The translations under genes were made by a program, and so were the position numbers. The notes below the pieces were generated by a model. The model saw only the letters and a list, made by a program, of their open reading frames with translations, was not told the origin of the DNA and searched no databases. Shown here in pieces: positions 46,777-60,846 of a stretch of 64,000 nt of DNA (within the stretch, counting starts at the first letter, position 1; every line of letters begins with the position of its first letter). The stretch spans positions 248,001 through 312,000 of the forward strand of contig JAIVFH010000018.1 in the NCBI GenBank assembly GCA_025765595.1, read 5' to 3'. The DNA is from Obelidium mucronatum. Lineage: Eukaryota > Chytridiomycota > Chytridiomycetes > Chytridiales > Chytriomycetaceae.

Positions 46777-47138
46777 TTGGTAGTAAGGATTTGTGACATG
46801 GAAAGACAGGGAAGGCCCCTCGTGTTTAAATCATTTCCTTGCGAGGCTTGTGCAGTATTTTTTTTTTGGTCAACTGAGTGTCCTTGTGATTTGGAACAGT
46901 CAGGTGATTCAACACTCATGAAAAACCGCTCATGATTTCGCGGACCGCTTGCCCGCCAACTTTGCTACAGAATGGAATGAGTCTCTTCAAATAAGACTTG
47001 CTATGGAACCAAAGAAACAACCAAAAACAGAAAGAACAAAAAAACAAGGAATCGAACAATAGAAGTGCTCTATTTGTAAAAACATAGATCTCAAAGCAGC
47101 AAACCACCAAAAAATTTTGCTTCAGATATGCTTGCTCT
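46777..47138. promoter_or_regulatory. Spacer between the tandem chitinases
   Basis: 362 bp holding the 3' end of the upstream chitinase (right) and the promoter of the CBM19-type chitinase (left). No reading frame supported. Confidence 0.4.
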
Positions 47139-49021
47139 CTATGCCTTCAACGCCGACAAAATTGAAGGGATCGATGTCGCAAACCCACTCGCTTCAGCAG
47201 ACGAAACATCCCAAGTCATGACTCCAAACAACCATGGCTTCAAAACTTCGCTGGTAATCAGCTGCAACGCTGATTGAACTTGCGCTGGAGTCGAGTATGA
47301 ACCGCCGTTGGCACTCTGTGTGGCTCCTGGGACTCCAACGTAGATGGGAATGCCAAGCATTTCGACCCATTGATCAAAGTTGAACAGTGGGTTGTTCAGG
47401 TTGCATTGCCCGTTGTTGTAGAACTGCACTTGGACAAAGTCGAAGCCGTTGTTGGCAGCGGCAAGAACACCTCCAATGTTGTACTGTTAGGGTAGGTTGT
47501 TGTTTTAGACTTTTTAGACACACGGAACAAAAGCAAATAACCAAAAAAAAAAAGAGAATACAAAGAGCTTACATCTGGGAACGGACACTGCGGAGCAGCA
47601 GTGATAAACACTTTGGGGTTGTTGGCCTTCAAGAACTGGTTAATAGCAATAATATCCGCAACGGGTGGAACCGAAGTCTCATCATCGTAATCCAAACCAT
47701 CCAACACAACACCAGCGCCAAACGGACGAACCGCGCCATTCCCACCAAAAAATGTATCATGCAACCACTTTCCAAGCGCTGGACCAGACCCAGCCTTGAT
47801 CTCAATACTCGCCAACGCACCGCCCAGGGACAACCCAATCTTGACACCCAACTTCTGACACGCTTGAATATCCTGTCCAACCTGCAAAAAGCTCTTGACC
47901 ACAGCCGGGTCTACGGCTTTGCCCCCCGTAGAGTCCCAGACGCCGTACGTGTTCTTGTCGAGATCCAAAATGAATCCCGTGGTTGGAGACGTTGACGAAA
48001 AAGTGGCCAAGAAAGCCAAGTGGATGATATCCCAGTGTCCAGTCTGGCAGTACGAAAGCAACGAGTTTTGGTACTTGTTGTTTGTAAAGTATCCAGAGGA
48101 TTGGCCCCAGTACCCGTTGAACTTGTATCGCTTTCCAGCGGGGGTGGGTGGGGCTGGGAAAGGTGGGAGGAAGGCTTGTGGGCAGTTTGACAGGAAATCA
48201 CAGTTTCCAGACTTCTTGCAGCAGTATAGACCGGTTCCGCAGGTAGTAGTTGCCACGATTTCATTTCCCCAGCAGGAGATTAGGGTTTTGGGGTCTTGGC
48301 AGATACCTCCATTGTTTGGAACACCTGCAGAAAATAGAGATTAATAAATGTGGGCTTGTATGTTTCTTAAAAAGTCACCTTGGCAGACATTTCCGGACAC
48401 GCTTGTTGTAGTAGCTGGAGCGGTAGTCGTGCTAATGGTAGTGGTAGTGGTGGTCGTTGTAGTGCGAGCAGGAGTTATGGCAGTAGTCGTTGTAGTCGTT
48501 GTAGTACTGGAGGTTGAGAAAGACTTGCTAGTAGTCACAGCAGTTGTGGCAGCAGTTGACTTTGTGCTCGCAGTGGCTGTGGGTGCGTCAGAGGTGGTTG
48601 CAGAAGTGGTCGAGGTTGATGCAGTGGAAACGCAGAGACCTTGGGCAACCCATCCACCATCACCAGTACCGGGAGCAGCGCCGGCGTTTTCGTACCAAGT
48701 GTTTTTCCAGTTCTTGCCGTTGTAAGAAACAGTGGAACCACCAGCATACGGGACTTTTGAGTCCCATGCCGCAAAACAATTCCCAGCCGGTGGGGGCGAA
48801 GAAGTGCCAGAGCATGGACCTTGAGACTTCCAGCCCCCGTCACCGGAAACTGCTGGCGATGCTCCAGCAGCCTCCCACCAGCTGTTTTGGTAGTTGATGC
48901 CATTCAATGACACCAGAGTTGGCTGACTGTATGTGACAGTACTGTCCCAGGCAGGAGCGCATTGCGATTGAGCAGCAGTAAAGGCAGCTGAGACGATTGC
49001 AACAATGATTTGGAGATTCAT
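47139..49021 (-). CDS. GH18 chitinase with two N-terminal CBM5/12-type modules
   Basis: Three exons (49021-48379, 48324-47573, 47483-47139) give 579 residues from the second ATG, preferred over 49042 because it starts a clean signal peptide (MNLQIIVAIVSAAFTAAQS). Two chitin-binding type 3 modules follow: APAWDSTVTYSQPTLVSLNG with YQNSWWEAAGASP, and FAAWDSKVPYAGGSTVSYNG with WKNTWYENAGAAP. Each ends GDGGW and a final Cys. A Ser/Thr-rich linker leads to the same Cys-rich segment and GH18 barrel as the neighbour, with DGLDYDDE intact. The GH18-coding exon (752 nt) and the last exon (345 nt) have exactly the same lengths as in the neighbour. Divergence reappears only in the last dozen codons and upstream of the linker/GH18 border. 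Confidence 0.94.
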
Positions 49022-49343
49022 TTTGTGATTTAATCTTGGCATTGAGTCCCATATTTATATCCACAAATTGGTCAGGTGATATGTCACGCAACCCGACAGC
49101 GATAAGTAGAAGTTCTTGGACGCTGCTATGAAGCTATGAAGTATCTAACGACTGGAAGTTGAATTTCCAGTCTCTGAGGGAGTCAGCTACAGGAAGGTCT
49201 TGCCACTCTCCACACTTATGCTCATGGGATTTAGATAAAGACAACTCAAGCCCAAAAGAACGGCAGCAAAATCTGGCATCGATCTGACAGTGAATCTATT
49301 CGTATGTTTTTTTCGAGAATTGTCTCACACTCTCTTTCAATAA
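49022..49343. promoter_or_regulatory. Divergent intergenic region, chitinase / MAP65-like
   Basis: 322 bp without a gene. TATTTATA about 30 bp from the chitinase ATG is TATA-like on its strand. Confidence 0.35.
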
Positions 49344-52185
49344 ATGTCGTCAAATTACACCACTGATCCTGCAACAACGACTGCCGGTGGCCTCGGCCCT
49401 AATACCAACACTGCTGCCATTACCACAACTGGTTCTAGATTACCACCGTCACCCGAACCTTCGCAAGAAGCGCCTTTACTGGGGCCTGCCGGAATCGCAG
49501 GATTGATAATCGCACTGATTGTTTGCATCGCTCTCACTATATGCTTCGCCTTATATATTCAGTCCAAGCAAAATCGAAGGAGGGTGCAGGATGAAGAGAC
49601 CACGTTAATTCACGTTCCTGAAAAAGCGTCCCAGAAAGATCTGGAACGCCTCAGTTTACGCGCTGAATTAGGTCTTACTGAAAAAGAAATGGAATTCGTT
49701 ATTGACGATTTGAGTCCTTATTACGCATTGAAGGTGAGTGGAGGAGTCGCCTGTCAAACCTGAATGCTTCCCATCAACTGAACAAATTGCATTCAAAAAC
49801 AAAAAAAGGCGGAAAGAATCCAGCGCATCGCGTCTCTTCTGTCTCAAAACCTGTCGCTTTTTGAAACTGTTGGTTTTCCGCCGGACGAAAACCACAACCC
49901 GCTTATTCTGGTGCTCAAAGAAATCGGTGCGCTTCAGCAAACAACACACCACGAGGTGGAGACAACCACTCCTGTCGCGAAAACATATCTAGAAAATAGC
50001 CTTTCTTCCAGAAAATGTCTTCCAAAACCTCTTTCGTTGACAAAAGAATGTATATCCCATTTGGAAGCGATGGCAGTCGCCTTGCAAAAAGTCCAAGAAA
50101 CCCAGCGATCTGCGGAGGAAACAGAAGATGCTTTTGAGACTCGATTGAAGGCGACGAAAGAAGCTGCTGATAAAGCGTGCTCAGATGCTGAAACGAATAT
50201 GAGGCAAAAGATGGATGAAGTTGAATCTCGGATGGCTTTGATGGAGGCAGAAACAGAAAAGTTTCGAAAGATGGCAAATGAGGCGGAAAATGCACGAATC
50301 GCTCTTGAAGTTAAGGCCCAGGAAGATAAGGCTGCTACAAGAACCAGAATCAAACAACTGCAAGGAGAGTTATTGGATTTGGATGCCACAGAGCTTCAAT
50401 TGGTTGGTTATTTTTCTTCACTTTTCAAGATGAAGATTAATTGGATGTATTATTTGTTGTGTTACAGACAGACAGCATGTCGAAAGAAGAAATGATGTCT
50501 CTTCTTGAAGAATTAATTGGAGAAAAGGTTTCGAGGATAAATCGACTGGCTGCAGTCAGTGCAGAATTCTACAAACTCCTCAAAGCCCTCCATTTCCCAG
50601 AAGATGATCCTCTTAGTTCATTTTTACAAACTCTTCCAGCGGGCTTGTCAACAGATAATCCAAACCGGCGACAGCTTCAACTTCGTGCCAAACAACTGTT
50701 TACAGCCTCACTGTCGTCAACAAAAGCTCTTCCCAAACCATTTGTCTTTACAAGAGCTTACATTGAAGCTCTGGAAGATCGGCGTGATGAAGTTCGTGAT
50801 CGTGTAATGGAACAAGAAGCGAAAGAAGGGGAATGCAAACACATCATGGATGAAATTGCCAAACTGTACGATCAGCTTAATATTCCAAACGAAGAGAGAA
50901 AATCACTCACGTTAGATGTTTCACAAATTGACGAATATACAATCATTGTCAAAGAACTTCGAGAAAAGTGGGATGGCATAAAACAGGGAGAAGTTGATAA
51001 AGATAGGCTACAATCTGTTCGAGATGAGCTTTTGGATTTGAAGGATTCCGAATTCGCGCTGGTCAGATCATTTCGTTTTCTTTTAAATCTACAGGAACTA
51101 ACTTTGCATGCAGAAGGATGCAACGTCAAAAGAAGAAAGGTGGTCAAACCTGGAGCTATTGGTGACTGAAAAAGTTCGCCGAATCACAAATATTGCCAAC
51201 CTATCAGCCGAGCTGTACCTACTGTACATAAATACATCTGGTATCCCAGATAAGACCATTCAAGAAACACTCTTGAAATCTTTCTTGATTACACTTCCAT
51301 CCGGCCTTCCCGATCCTCCATCTCTAGATGCTCTTCAAGCACATGGCAAAGAAATGCTGACTTCATACTTTGCATTAAATCATACATTGCCTAAACCTTT
51401 GTCAATTGCAAGAACTTGCGCCGAAGATTTGAAGTCCAAGATTGATACTATTAAGAAGAGTCTGAAAGAAAAGGCGGAGAAAGAAGAACAGCTGCGAAGA
51501 CTGATTTCGGATATCAAAGAATTGTATGATCAGTTAAGCATTTCTGAAAAGGAGAGAATTGTACTTGTGGAAGACGTCTCTAAACTGAAAGAGGTTTGAC
51601 GTTTTGGTCTCTTGGCCTTATGTACTTACTCAACCCCTTTGAATACAGTATACTGCTATTGCGGACAAGCTCCGTAAAAAATGGTCTGAAACGATGAAGC
51701 TTGAAATTGATGGGGTCGTTGAACAACTGAAATCTGTGTGGGTGGATTGTGGTACACCAAAAGAAGAGCAAGACGCCTTCTGGGCTAAATGTAAACCAAT
51801 CTACTCCCCTACGTCTCTGGCGGAGATGCGAAAAGAAATCGCATCGGCAACCTTGCGGCGCGAACGAGGCTTGAAAATCAACAAACTCATTCAGGACAGG
51901 AAAGACTTCCTCCAGAAGCTTGTCGAGTTTGAGCTGGCAGCTCAAGATCCCACTCGATTTGCGGGGTCCTCACTGCGTTTGCTGGAAGAGGAAAAGTTTA
52001 GAAAGAGTGCATTACCAAATTTGAAGAAGATGGAGAATGCCATCCGAAAGCAGCTGAACGAATATGAAGAAGTGTCTGAACGTCCATTTTATGTGGGCGG
52101 CCGGCCTTATATTGAGATTCTTGACGACGAAGTCAAGGACCGATTGAGTAACACATCCGTCTTGGTGTTTTTTGCGAAGAAGTAA
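49344..52185 (+). CDS. Membrane-anchored MAP65/Ase1/PRC1-like protein with a repeated N-terminal module
   Basis: Five exons (49344-49733, 49809-50402, 50468-51061, 51114-51593, 51649-52185), all joined in phase 0, give 864 residues. Residues 1-45 are Thr/Pro-rich. One hydrophobic helix (about 48-73, GPAGIAGLIIALIVCIALTI) and a basic stop-transfer QNRRR follow. Exons 2 and 3 are both 594 nt and, with exon 4, code three copies of a helical module with shared marks: FLQTLPAGL / FLITLPSGL, LPKPLSLTKECISHLEA / LPKPFVFTRAYIEALED / LPKPLSIARTCAEDLKS and KLYDQLNIPNEERKSL / ELYDQLSISEKERIVL. Exon 5 resembles the MAP65 spectrin domain: VWVDCGTPKEEQDAFW, LQKLVEFELAAQDPTRF, LEEEKFRKSALPNLKKME, ERPFYVGGRPYIEIL. 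MAP65/Ase1 proteins cross-link antiparallel microtubules; a membrane helix is not expected. The MAP65 assignment rests on the last exon and the LYDQL-type helices. Confidence 0.75.
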
Positions 52186-52220
52186 CCAGCAAGCAATTTA
52201 TTAATACATCATTTAAACAA

Positions 52221-53183
52221 TCAGCGAATGTATTTGAAATATATTGCAATTAATATCAAGATTACGAGAACTACAATGGTACCCTTCTGTATCAAAGAAC
52301 CTTTGGTAATTCTAAGTAAAAACCGTTGTGAGTATTTAAGGAGTCAAATATGTGAATCAACGTAACTGCCACTGCATGCCACGCAAAACTCCTGTGGATT
52401 GAGCAATCCAAGTATCGGCACCACTCAGCTATTAGTTGTTCAGAACATTTACGTCAGTCACATGCCAACAACTAACCGTGTCCCTAGTTCGTACAATCTG
52501 CTCGCGTTGCCTATTGAGATCACTAAGAGTATTAACTCCAACTTCTTCGGTTTCTGCAGCGATTCTCTGAATATTCATGAGGCGTTCCGTTCCGGTTTGT
52601 AGCTGGTCTGTGCCTTTCAATAGACGCGTTCTCTGGTTGTTATCAGATGAATTGATGTTGACCACGTGAGAGCTGGAAGCTCCACTTAAAAGCTGGGCGC
52701 GGTCTGCTTGACTGGTGTCACCACCTGCCTTCTGTCATTACAAAGGGGTTGTCAGAGCCCTCCACCACGACTTCCCCTCTCCCTTCATTCTCACTCGTAC
52801 TTGTAAATCTTTGCGCGAGACTCGAATAGATTCTCTCCATGTTCGCACGAGGGCTGTCGCTTTGAGTTTATCGCTGTGGGGAAGTGTCTTTGCTTTGAAC
52901 TCCATCTCAGCAACCTGTGCAAAGAAACATCAAATCATCGATAAGACACGAATATGAGTGAATAGAGTTTAAATATCCACCAGTTCATCTGCTTCTTCGA
53001 GGTCGCGAGCTGCTTGGTTGATGACCAGTCTCCGTTCTGCATTAAACGCTTAACAGGTGGTCCGGTGTGCAAAAAACACCAACCTTGTGCGGATTCTGAG
53101 CTTGTCAGTTGAGGAAGGCGAGTGTCAATCTTTGCACGAATCGATTGACGCAAAGTCTCGAACTCTATCTTGAGCTGCTCCAT
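52221..53183 (-). CDS. VTI1: Vti1-type v-SNARE (Qb)
   Basis: Six exons (53183-53084, 53036-52981, 52914-52801, 52731-52477, 52428-52367, 52311-52221) give 225 residues, against 217 in yeast Vti1. Vti1 works in Golgi, endosome and vacuole fusion. The N-terminal Habc-like helices include FKAKTLPHSDKLKATALVRT. ERRLVINQAARDLEEADELV precedes them. The SNARE helix runs DQLQTGTERLMNIQRIAAET and on through LSDLNRQREQIVRTRDTL, with Gln at the zero layer region, then STGVLRGM. A single C-terminal anchor is TIVVLVILILIAIYFKYIR. The last two introns use weak donors (GTTAGT and GTTACG), chosen because only they keep the family sequence. The stop lies 35 bp from that of the convergent MAP65-like gene. Confidence 0.92.
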
Positions 53184-53514
53184 TTTTTCTCAAAGTATAT
53201 TATTACAGCACGAGAGGAAGGCATATACAGACGGTTTTACAATAACTCTTCATAAGTGTAATTTAAATATCCAAAAAGAGAAGAAAGAGTAAAAAAAAAT
53301 CGAGAACAATGGCGTGAATGGGATCTGCTGAAACCACTCTTTTTTCAGCTGAAATCCTTCTTTGCCACCCCAATCGTTCCACAACAGCAAGGAAAGACTC
53401 TTTTGCCATTGAAGAAAAAAAAGCAAGAGTGACCAAACAGTTTGTATCGCCTCACAGTCAAAGATCCGCCGATTGTGTGACCCCTTCCGGAATCATCATC
53501 ATCATCATCAACAA
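53184..53514. promoter_or_regulatory. Divergent intergenic region, VTI1 / PKA-like kinase
   Basis: 331 bp. A frame on the plus strand runs into the kinase gene but lacks an ATG before 53515, so I treat it as the 5' leader. An ATC trinucleotide run lies at 53491-53509, just before the kinase ATG. Confidence 0.4.
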
Positions 53515-55879
<2,365 letters not shown>

Positions 55880-56039
55880 AGAAAAAAATTAGTCTGAGAA
55901 AACAACCTCAGGGGAAGAGACAGGGTGCATTTTATTTTATTATAGTTATTTAACGGTTATTTACTTTTTGATTCTCAACATACATTAAACATTTTTTTTT
56001 CAAACAGTATTTTTTTTATTTACACTATACTTAAGACTT
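55880..56039. other. Convergent 3' region, PKA-like kinase / N-acetyltransferase
   Basis: 160 bp of A/T-rich untranslated DNA between two stop codons. Confidence 0.5.
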
Positions 56040-57038
56040 CTAAAAAAACACCACTTCTGCGGCAATAGACTCTTGAAGGCTGAGTTCGATTCCAAACACT
56101 TCTTTCAGCAAACTGTGGAGACGGTTCACACCACCCATCTTGATAGTTGCTTCCAAACTCGAATTTTCCCTGAGTTCCCGTCGTCGATAAACAGTATCTG
56201 TAATGACGGCATTTCCAAACGAAGGCGTTATAATTGACACAAGCAAGGTATTTTTCAGTTTGTGTGTTGGATCCAAGGCAACTCGGCGATTCAGGTCCTC
56301 ATATTCTTTCAAGCTGATAAAAAATAAGAAAGTTAAATCGCCGACACCCCATTGCCCCATTGTTAAAAAGAAAAAAAAAACAACTTAAAGAGTAAAAGAT
56401 AAACAGTCTTTTTACCTTGCGACTTTGTCAGTGAAGGAGAAGACTGGAGTGAACCCATCTCTCTGAACACCATCCGCCAAAGGAGCCCAAGGTGCTCGTT
56501 TATGAAATAAAATCCAGCATTCCCCCATCATCTTTCGTAACTGATACGTTTCTCCACCAGCACAAACAACCGTCGAATTGTGGCTCACCAACACAGCACG
56601 TGACCATCGAAACCCACCCAAATCAACCAAATACTTTGAGGCACCAATATGCACAAACAGTATCATGTGCAAAGGGTTCTTGTACTTGAATTCATTTTCA
56701 GAGGCGTCCCAGTAGCTTAGACTTGCGATTCCAGGGGAAACGCGAAACCCCATGCTGAGAAGAGCTGACACCACAAGGAGATTGTTTTGGAAGCAATAGC
56801 CGCCTCGCTTTTCAACAACGAGGCGATCGAATATCTTGTCAAGTTGGATGGGACCGGGTTTGTTGAGTAATAGGAGTTCTGTATTCTCAAAAGGAATGGA
56901 GGATGCATGATGGCGCACAATTGTATCCAATGTGTCTAACGTGGCGGGAGCAGTGCAAAATGAGGATGGCAAGCGAATCCTTTCAAAGTATTGAGATAGC
57001 TGCTTTTTGGTCATTGCGGGAATCTGGGTGGACATCAT
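56040..57038 (-). CDS. Arylamine N-acetyltransferase
   Basis: Two exons (57038-56416, 56313-56040) give 298 residues, typical for the family. It transfers acetyl (or malonyl) from CoA to arylamines and hydrazines. The catalytic triad is visible: Cys in KRGGYCFQNN, His in NPLHMILFVH and Asp in KYLVDLGGF. The usual start YFERIRLP and the HASSIPFENTELLL motif are present. The C-terminal exon includes KNTLLVSIITP and a final EVVFF. In fungi such enzymes can detoxify plant or microbial amines. The first ATG has a second Met next to it, so the exact start is ambiguous by one codon. Confidence 0.93.
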
Positions 57039-57303
57039 TTTTCTGCGGACAAGGAAAGGGGGGGAATGGTGTCGAGTGATGTTTTTTCGCTGATAATTTT
57101 TTCACATCTCTTTTCGCTGATGGCTGATCCCACCTAAATAACCCATTTGAAACTCAAGTTTGAATTCCATTGTCTTGTTTGGGTGCGTTTTTTCGCTGGT
57201 TTTTGAAATTCGCGTTTGAAACCACAAAAAAAATTTAAAAAATCAACATGACGGTATACTTTCAAATGTATCTTTATGTAAATGAGTTTTCATACGTCGT
57301 TTT

Positions 57304-58629
57304 TTACTCCTCCAATTGAGTTGCAGCTAGAGATTGCGCCCAGTCAAACAAGTTGCAGCCATCTGCTTCTGCATTTATGCAACACTGGTGCTCTAGCAAC
57401 ACATTTGGCTCAGGTCGATCGGTATGGTCCTTGATTACACTTGTGAAAAATGAAGGCATGAAGGATAAGTAAACTCTCGGAGAGGAAAGAAAAAAAGAGA
57501 GATTCATTGGTGGTAGGGGAATTTGGAAAATTCACCGCCTTTGACGGTAGGGTCTCAGCCGTTTAAGGCCGACCGTAAGCGGCAGTAGAAGCACCAGTAT
57601 GCACTCACCACAAAGCCACTAAATCTTCAAAATCTTTCCCAAACTTTCCAGCTGGCAAAGAGGGAGCAGGTCTCTCTTTGATGCAAGTAATCAAATCAAA
57701 TAAACTAACGCCGGCTTCGCTGTATGGAAATAAACCCGTAGCAATTTCCATGAGCGTGAGACCCAAACTCCAAACATCGCTGACAACACCATAGATTTGA
57801 CCACTATCGATTCGTTCTGGCGCCAAGTAACCTTGAGTTCCAGTAAAAGTTCTAGCTTGAGTGTTAACTAGTTCTTTGCTGACACCAAAATCGGCAATTT
57901 TGATTTGTCCTTGAGAGTTGAGGAGGAGATTGCTTGGCTTGATGTCTGCAAAATTAAGGGAAAGTCTCATGAATTCAAAGTCCATGGCATTCAATCATGG
58001 CACAAGAGAGTTTAAAGAGGAAACTTTTGCTCTAACCTCGATGGACAATGTTTTCTTGCTGAAGGTACACAAGCCCTTTCAAAGTTCTGACGGCAATCTT
58101 TGCAACATACTCCTCTTTGATTGGACCCCATGTCTTGTATACATTATCCAGCGAGCCCAGATCCATGTATTCCATGACGACATTGACGCCGCCTTCCGAA
58201 ATGTATGCGCCAAACGAGCTGACAATGTATTCTGAGCGGCACTTGAACAAGCACTTGAGCTCGTTCTTGAGGTTTCGCTCGGCCTTCTTGCGGTCCTGTT
58301 CGGCATCGACATTGACGCTCAGATGCTAGAGGCGAGGGAGAATTCAGTGTTTCAGCTTGGCGATCGATCGGCGCACACCACAACACACACACGCCCACCT
58401 TGCGCGCCATCACGGCGCCAGACGGCAGATGCACCACTTTCGCCACGGAGCCGCCCGCGCCGTGGCCCAGCTCCTCGCAGAACTGCAGGTCGTCGTCGCG
58501 GAACTTGAGCTCGCCCTCGGGCACAAACAGCGGCGTCTGCGTGCGCATCAGCGTGCCGGCGGTGCCCGGCCCGGCGCGGATGGCGATGCCGAGCTTGAGC
58601 TTGAGGTTGTGGTTGGGCGGTGCCTGCAT
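57304..58629 (-). CDS. MAP kinase kinase (MEK/Ste7-Pbs2-Mkk family)
   Basis: Four exons (58629-58399, 58325-58037, 57945-57609, 57439-57304) give 330 residues, almost all kinase domain. It should phosphorylate a MAPK on Thr and Tyr. Motifs: DLQFCEELGHGAGGSVAKVV, VMEYMDLGSLDNVYKTWG, IVHRDIKPSNLLLNSQGQIK, ADFGVSKELVN, then the activation segment TQARTFTGTQGYLAPERI, VSDVWSLGLTLMEIATGLFP and VIKDHTDRPEPNVLLEH, rebuilt across the last intron using acceptor TTCACAAG. GTQGYLAPER is the MAPKK-type subdomain VIII. There is no long N-terminal extension. Exon 1 is very GC-rich, and its ATG lies 32 bp from that of the divergent EXS gene. Intron 3 (169 bp) carries the recurring palindromic motif at 57531-57552. 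Confidence 0.92.
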
Positions 58630-58661
58630 TGAATAAAACAAATAAACAAAATAAATAATAA
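58630..58661. promoter_or_regulatory. 32-bp bidirectional spacer between MAPKK and EXS gene
   Basis: Only A/T-rich AATAAA-like sequence separates the two divergent ATGs, between two GC-rich first exons. Both transcription starts may lie inside the opposite gene unless true starts are further downstream. Confidence 0.6.
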
Positions 58662-60751
58662 ATGAAGCAGCTCACCGTGTCAGCGCCGCTCGTGGCCGCC
58701 GCCGCCGTCGCCGCCACCGTGCTGCTGTCCATCGTCTACTCGCTGCTGTCGCGCCTGGTCGTGGTGCTGACAAACCAGCTGCCCGTGTACTTCCAGTGCG
58801 TTTCGTTTCGCTGATTTGATTGGCTCACTGACTCCCACCCCCCCACAGCGTGCTGCTGCTGATCAACCTGGGTCTCTTTTGCTGGGCCTCAAACGTCCAC
58901 ATCCTGCTGGTCTCGGGAATCTCTCCAAACAGGATCCTGCAGTTCAACAATCCAGCTGCAACGGGTTCGGCGTCGTCAAACAGCCATTCACAGGATTCTT
59001 CACTGCTCTCTCCTTCGCACAATCTTCCAATGCACTCTCATTACAGCTATGGCCAGCAGCTGTCTCTTGTACCTGCCAATCTATACACGATCGCAACAGT
59101 CTATTCGGCCGTTACTGTTACCGCAATTGCTCTGTTTTCTTTTGTTGTTTGGCTTTCCGGCGGCTCTGAAGAAACTGCTGAATTTGTTCCCTTGCTCGCT
59201 TATATTCTCATGATAGTCTTGCTTGTTGGATTGAAGGAAAATAGGTTTTTTGGCAAGGAGCGCAAATGGTTTTTGAGGTACATCTTACTTTTTTCAACGC
59301 CTACATGTGTACCGCCAAAGGCAGCGGATCCCTACTACTGAAGGCGCTGAATCTTTTGATTATTTTTTTTGAAACATATACACTCACTTACGCACCCACA
59401 CCCACATAGTTCATTGAAACGAATTGCCTTTGGAACTCTGACATCTGCTGTTCCATTCTGTGATGTTGTCTTTGCCGATATCCTGACTTCTTTCAGTAAA
59501 GTTCTGGGCGACTTGCATTTGGTTGCCGAAGATTTGTTGTCGCATGAATCTAGCCATGACCTCCGATATTCCCACCATTCAATCGCACCAGAGAAAGTGG
59601 GAAATGTTTCGGGATTACCTCAAACCTCACCTGTAGTTGCCAGCGGCGGAACTATGGGCGGACGTATCATTGAAGTTATTGGTATTCTCTTGGTTTGGTA
59701 AAAATCTCATGTTCTTATATTCCTCGGCTGATTATAGTGTTTGCTGACGATTTTTTTGTGAAGCCTTCCATTTGTATTTCGCTTGCGACAATGTCTGGCA
59801 GAATATTTCCAAACAGTCAACAACCCAAGTGCACAAACTAGACACTTGATGAATGCGCTCAAATATTGTACTGCATTTCCTGTGATTGCGTCGTCGTGGT
59901 TAATCAACTGGGTTAGAGCCGAAGTATCCTTTGTTGCTCAAAACAAATCACATGCGGTGGATGCAAAGACAAAACTTTTGGGTGCTCTTGTTGTGGATGA
60001 TTCTCAGCGAATAGACGAGAAAAGAATTGAATTTGTTCTCAACTTTGCGATCGGGATATGGTAAATACTTTTTTTTTTGTTGAATTATTTCAAACGGCTA
60101 TTGACTTGGTCTCGCCGCACAAAAAGGATATTTTTCTCCATCATCAACTCTGTTTATTCATTGTACTGGGATATTTTTGTTGATTGGCAGTTGGGGCAAT
60201 GGAATAGAAAACCAGCCAACTATCCAGTAACCCCACGCCGAGTGAATTCGACATCACGCCTCCCCATGATTCAACTCAATTCTTTGTCTACCCCATCTCT
60301 GCAACAGCAGCAGCAGCAATCTGTCGGATTATTGTCCACGAGCAGCCAGGATCAAACATTAATAGAATCCGATGGCTCCTTGGACTTGAATCTGCCAGCG
60401 TCGTCATCATCAACGTCATCATCACAGCAGACGCCTCAACCGTTCCCCTTCTTTCTCCGGAAAGTCCTGCACTTTCAATATCCGCAAGTATACTACGCGG
60501 CCATAATCTTCAACACATTACTCCGAATGAGTTGGATCGTGCGGGTAGCCATCTTGCAAACGCTATTAAAAGAAAGTTTTTGGGGAGGTGGAGACGACAC
60601 AACGAGTGGGATCCGTGGAACGCTGTTGGGTGTTGATTTGGGGTTGAAGGGGTTGGAAGTGTTGAGGCGGTGGGTGTGGGTCTTTTTCCGAGTTGAAAGG
60701 GAGTGGGTTCAAGGGAAGGAGAGGGGCGTTGTTCGGGAAGTAAAAGCATGA
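58662..60751 (+). CDS. EXS-domain membrane protein (Erd1-like)
   Basis: Five exons (58662-58795, 58849-59277, 59410-59697, 59764-60060, 60127-60751) give 590 residues. The first helix lies in a GC-rich first exon (VAATVLLSIVYSLLSRLVVV). More helices follow (LLLINLGLFCWASNVHILLV; YSAVTVTAIALFSFVVWLSG; FVPLLAYILMIVLLVGL). The EXS domain shows LPFVFRLRQCLAEYF, NALKYCTAFPVIASSW, NFAIGIWIFFSIINSVYSLY then WDIFVDWQLGQW, and PQVYYAAIIFNTLLRMSW. Erd1 and SYG1/XPR1 share EXS; no SPX domain is present, which favours Erd1-like Golgi phosphate recycling and glycosylation/ER-retention roles over plasma-membrane XPR1. Ser/Gln-rich insertions separate some helices, so the length exceeds yeast Erd1. Intron 2 (132 bp) carries two copies of the recurring intronic motif. 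Confidence 0.82.
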
Positions 60752-60846
60752 ATCTTAAATAGAATGAGGAAATTCCACCTTCGATTATTTTAAATATTTG
60801 TTTCGCGGAATCTGAAAAAAAAAAATTCCATCTCAGAACTTGGGAA

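Noticed and set aside
53473..53514. Upstream extension of the PKA-like gene with a His run
   Set aside because: It would start at a TTG codon. The first ATG is at 53515, and the His run is an ATC microsatellite in the leader read in another frame.
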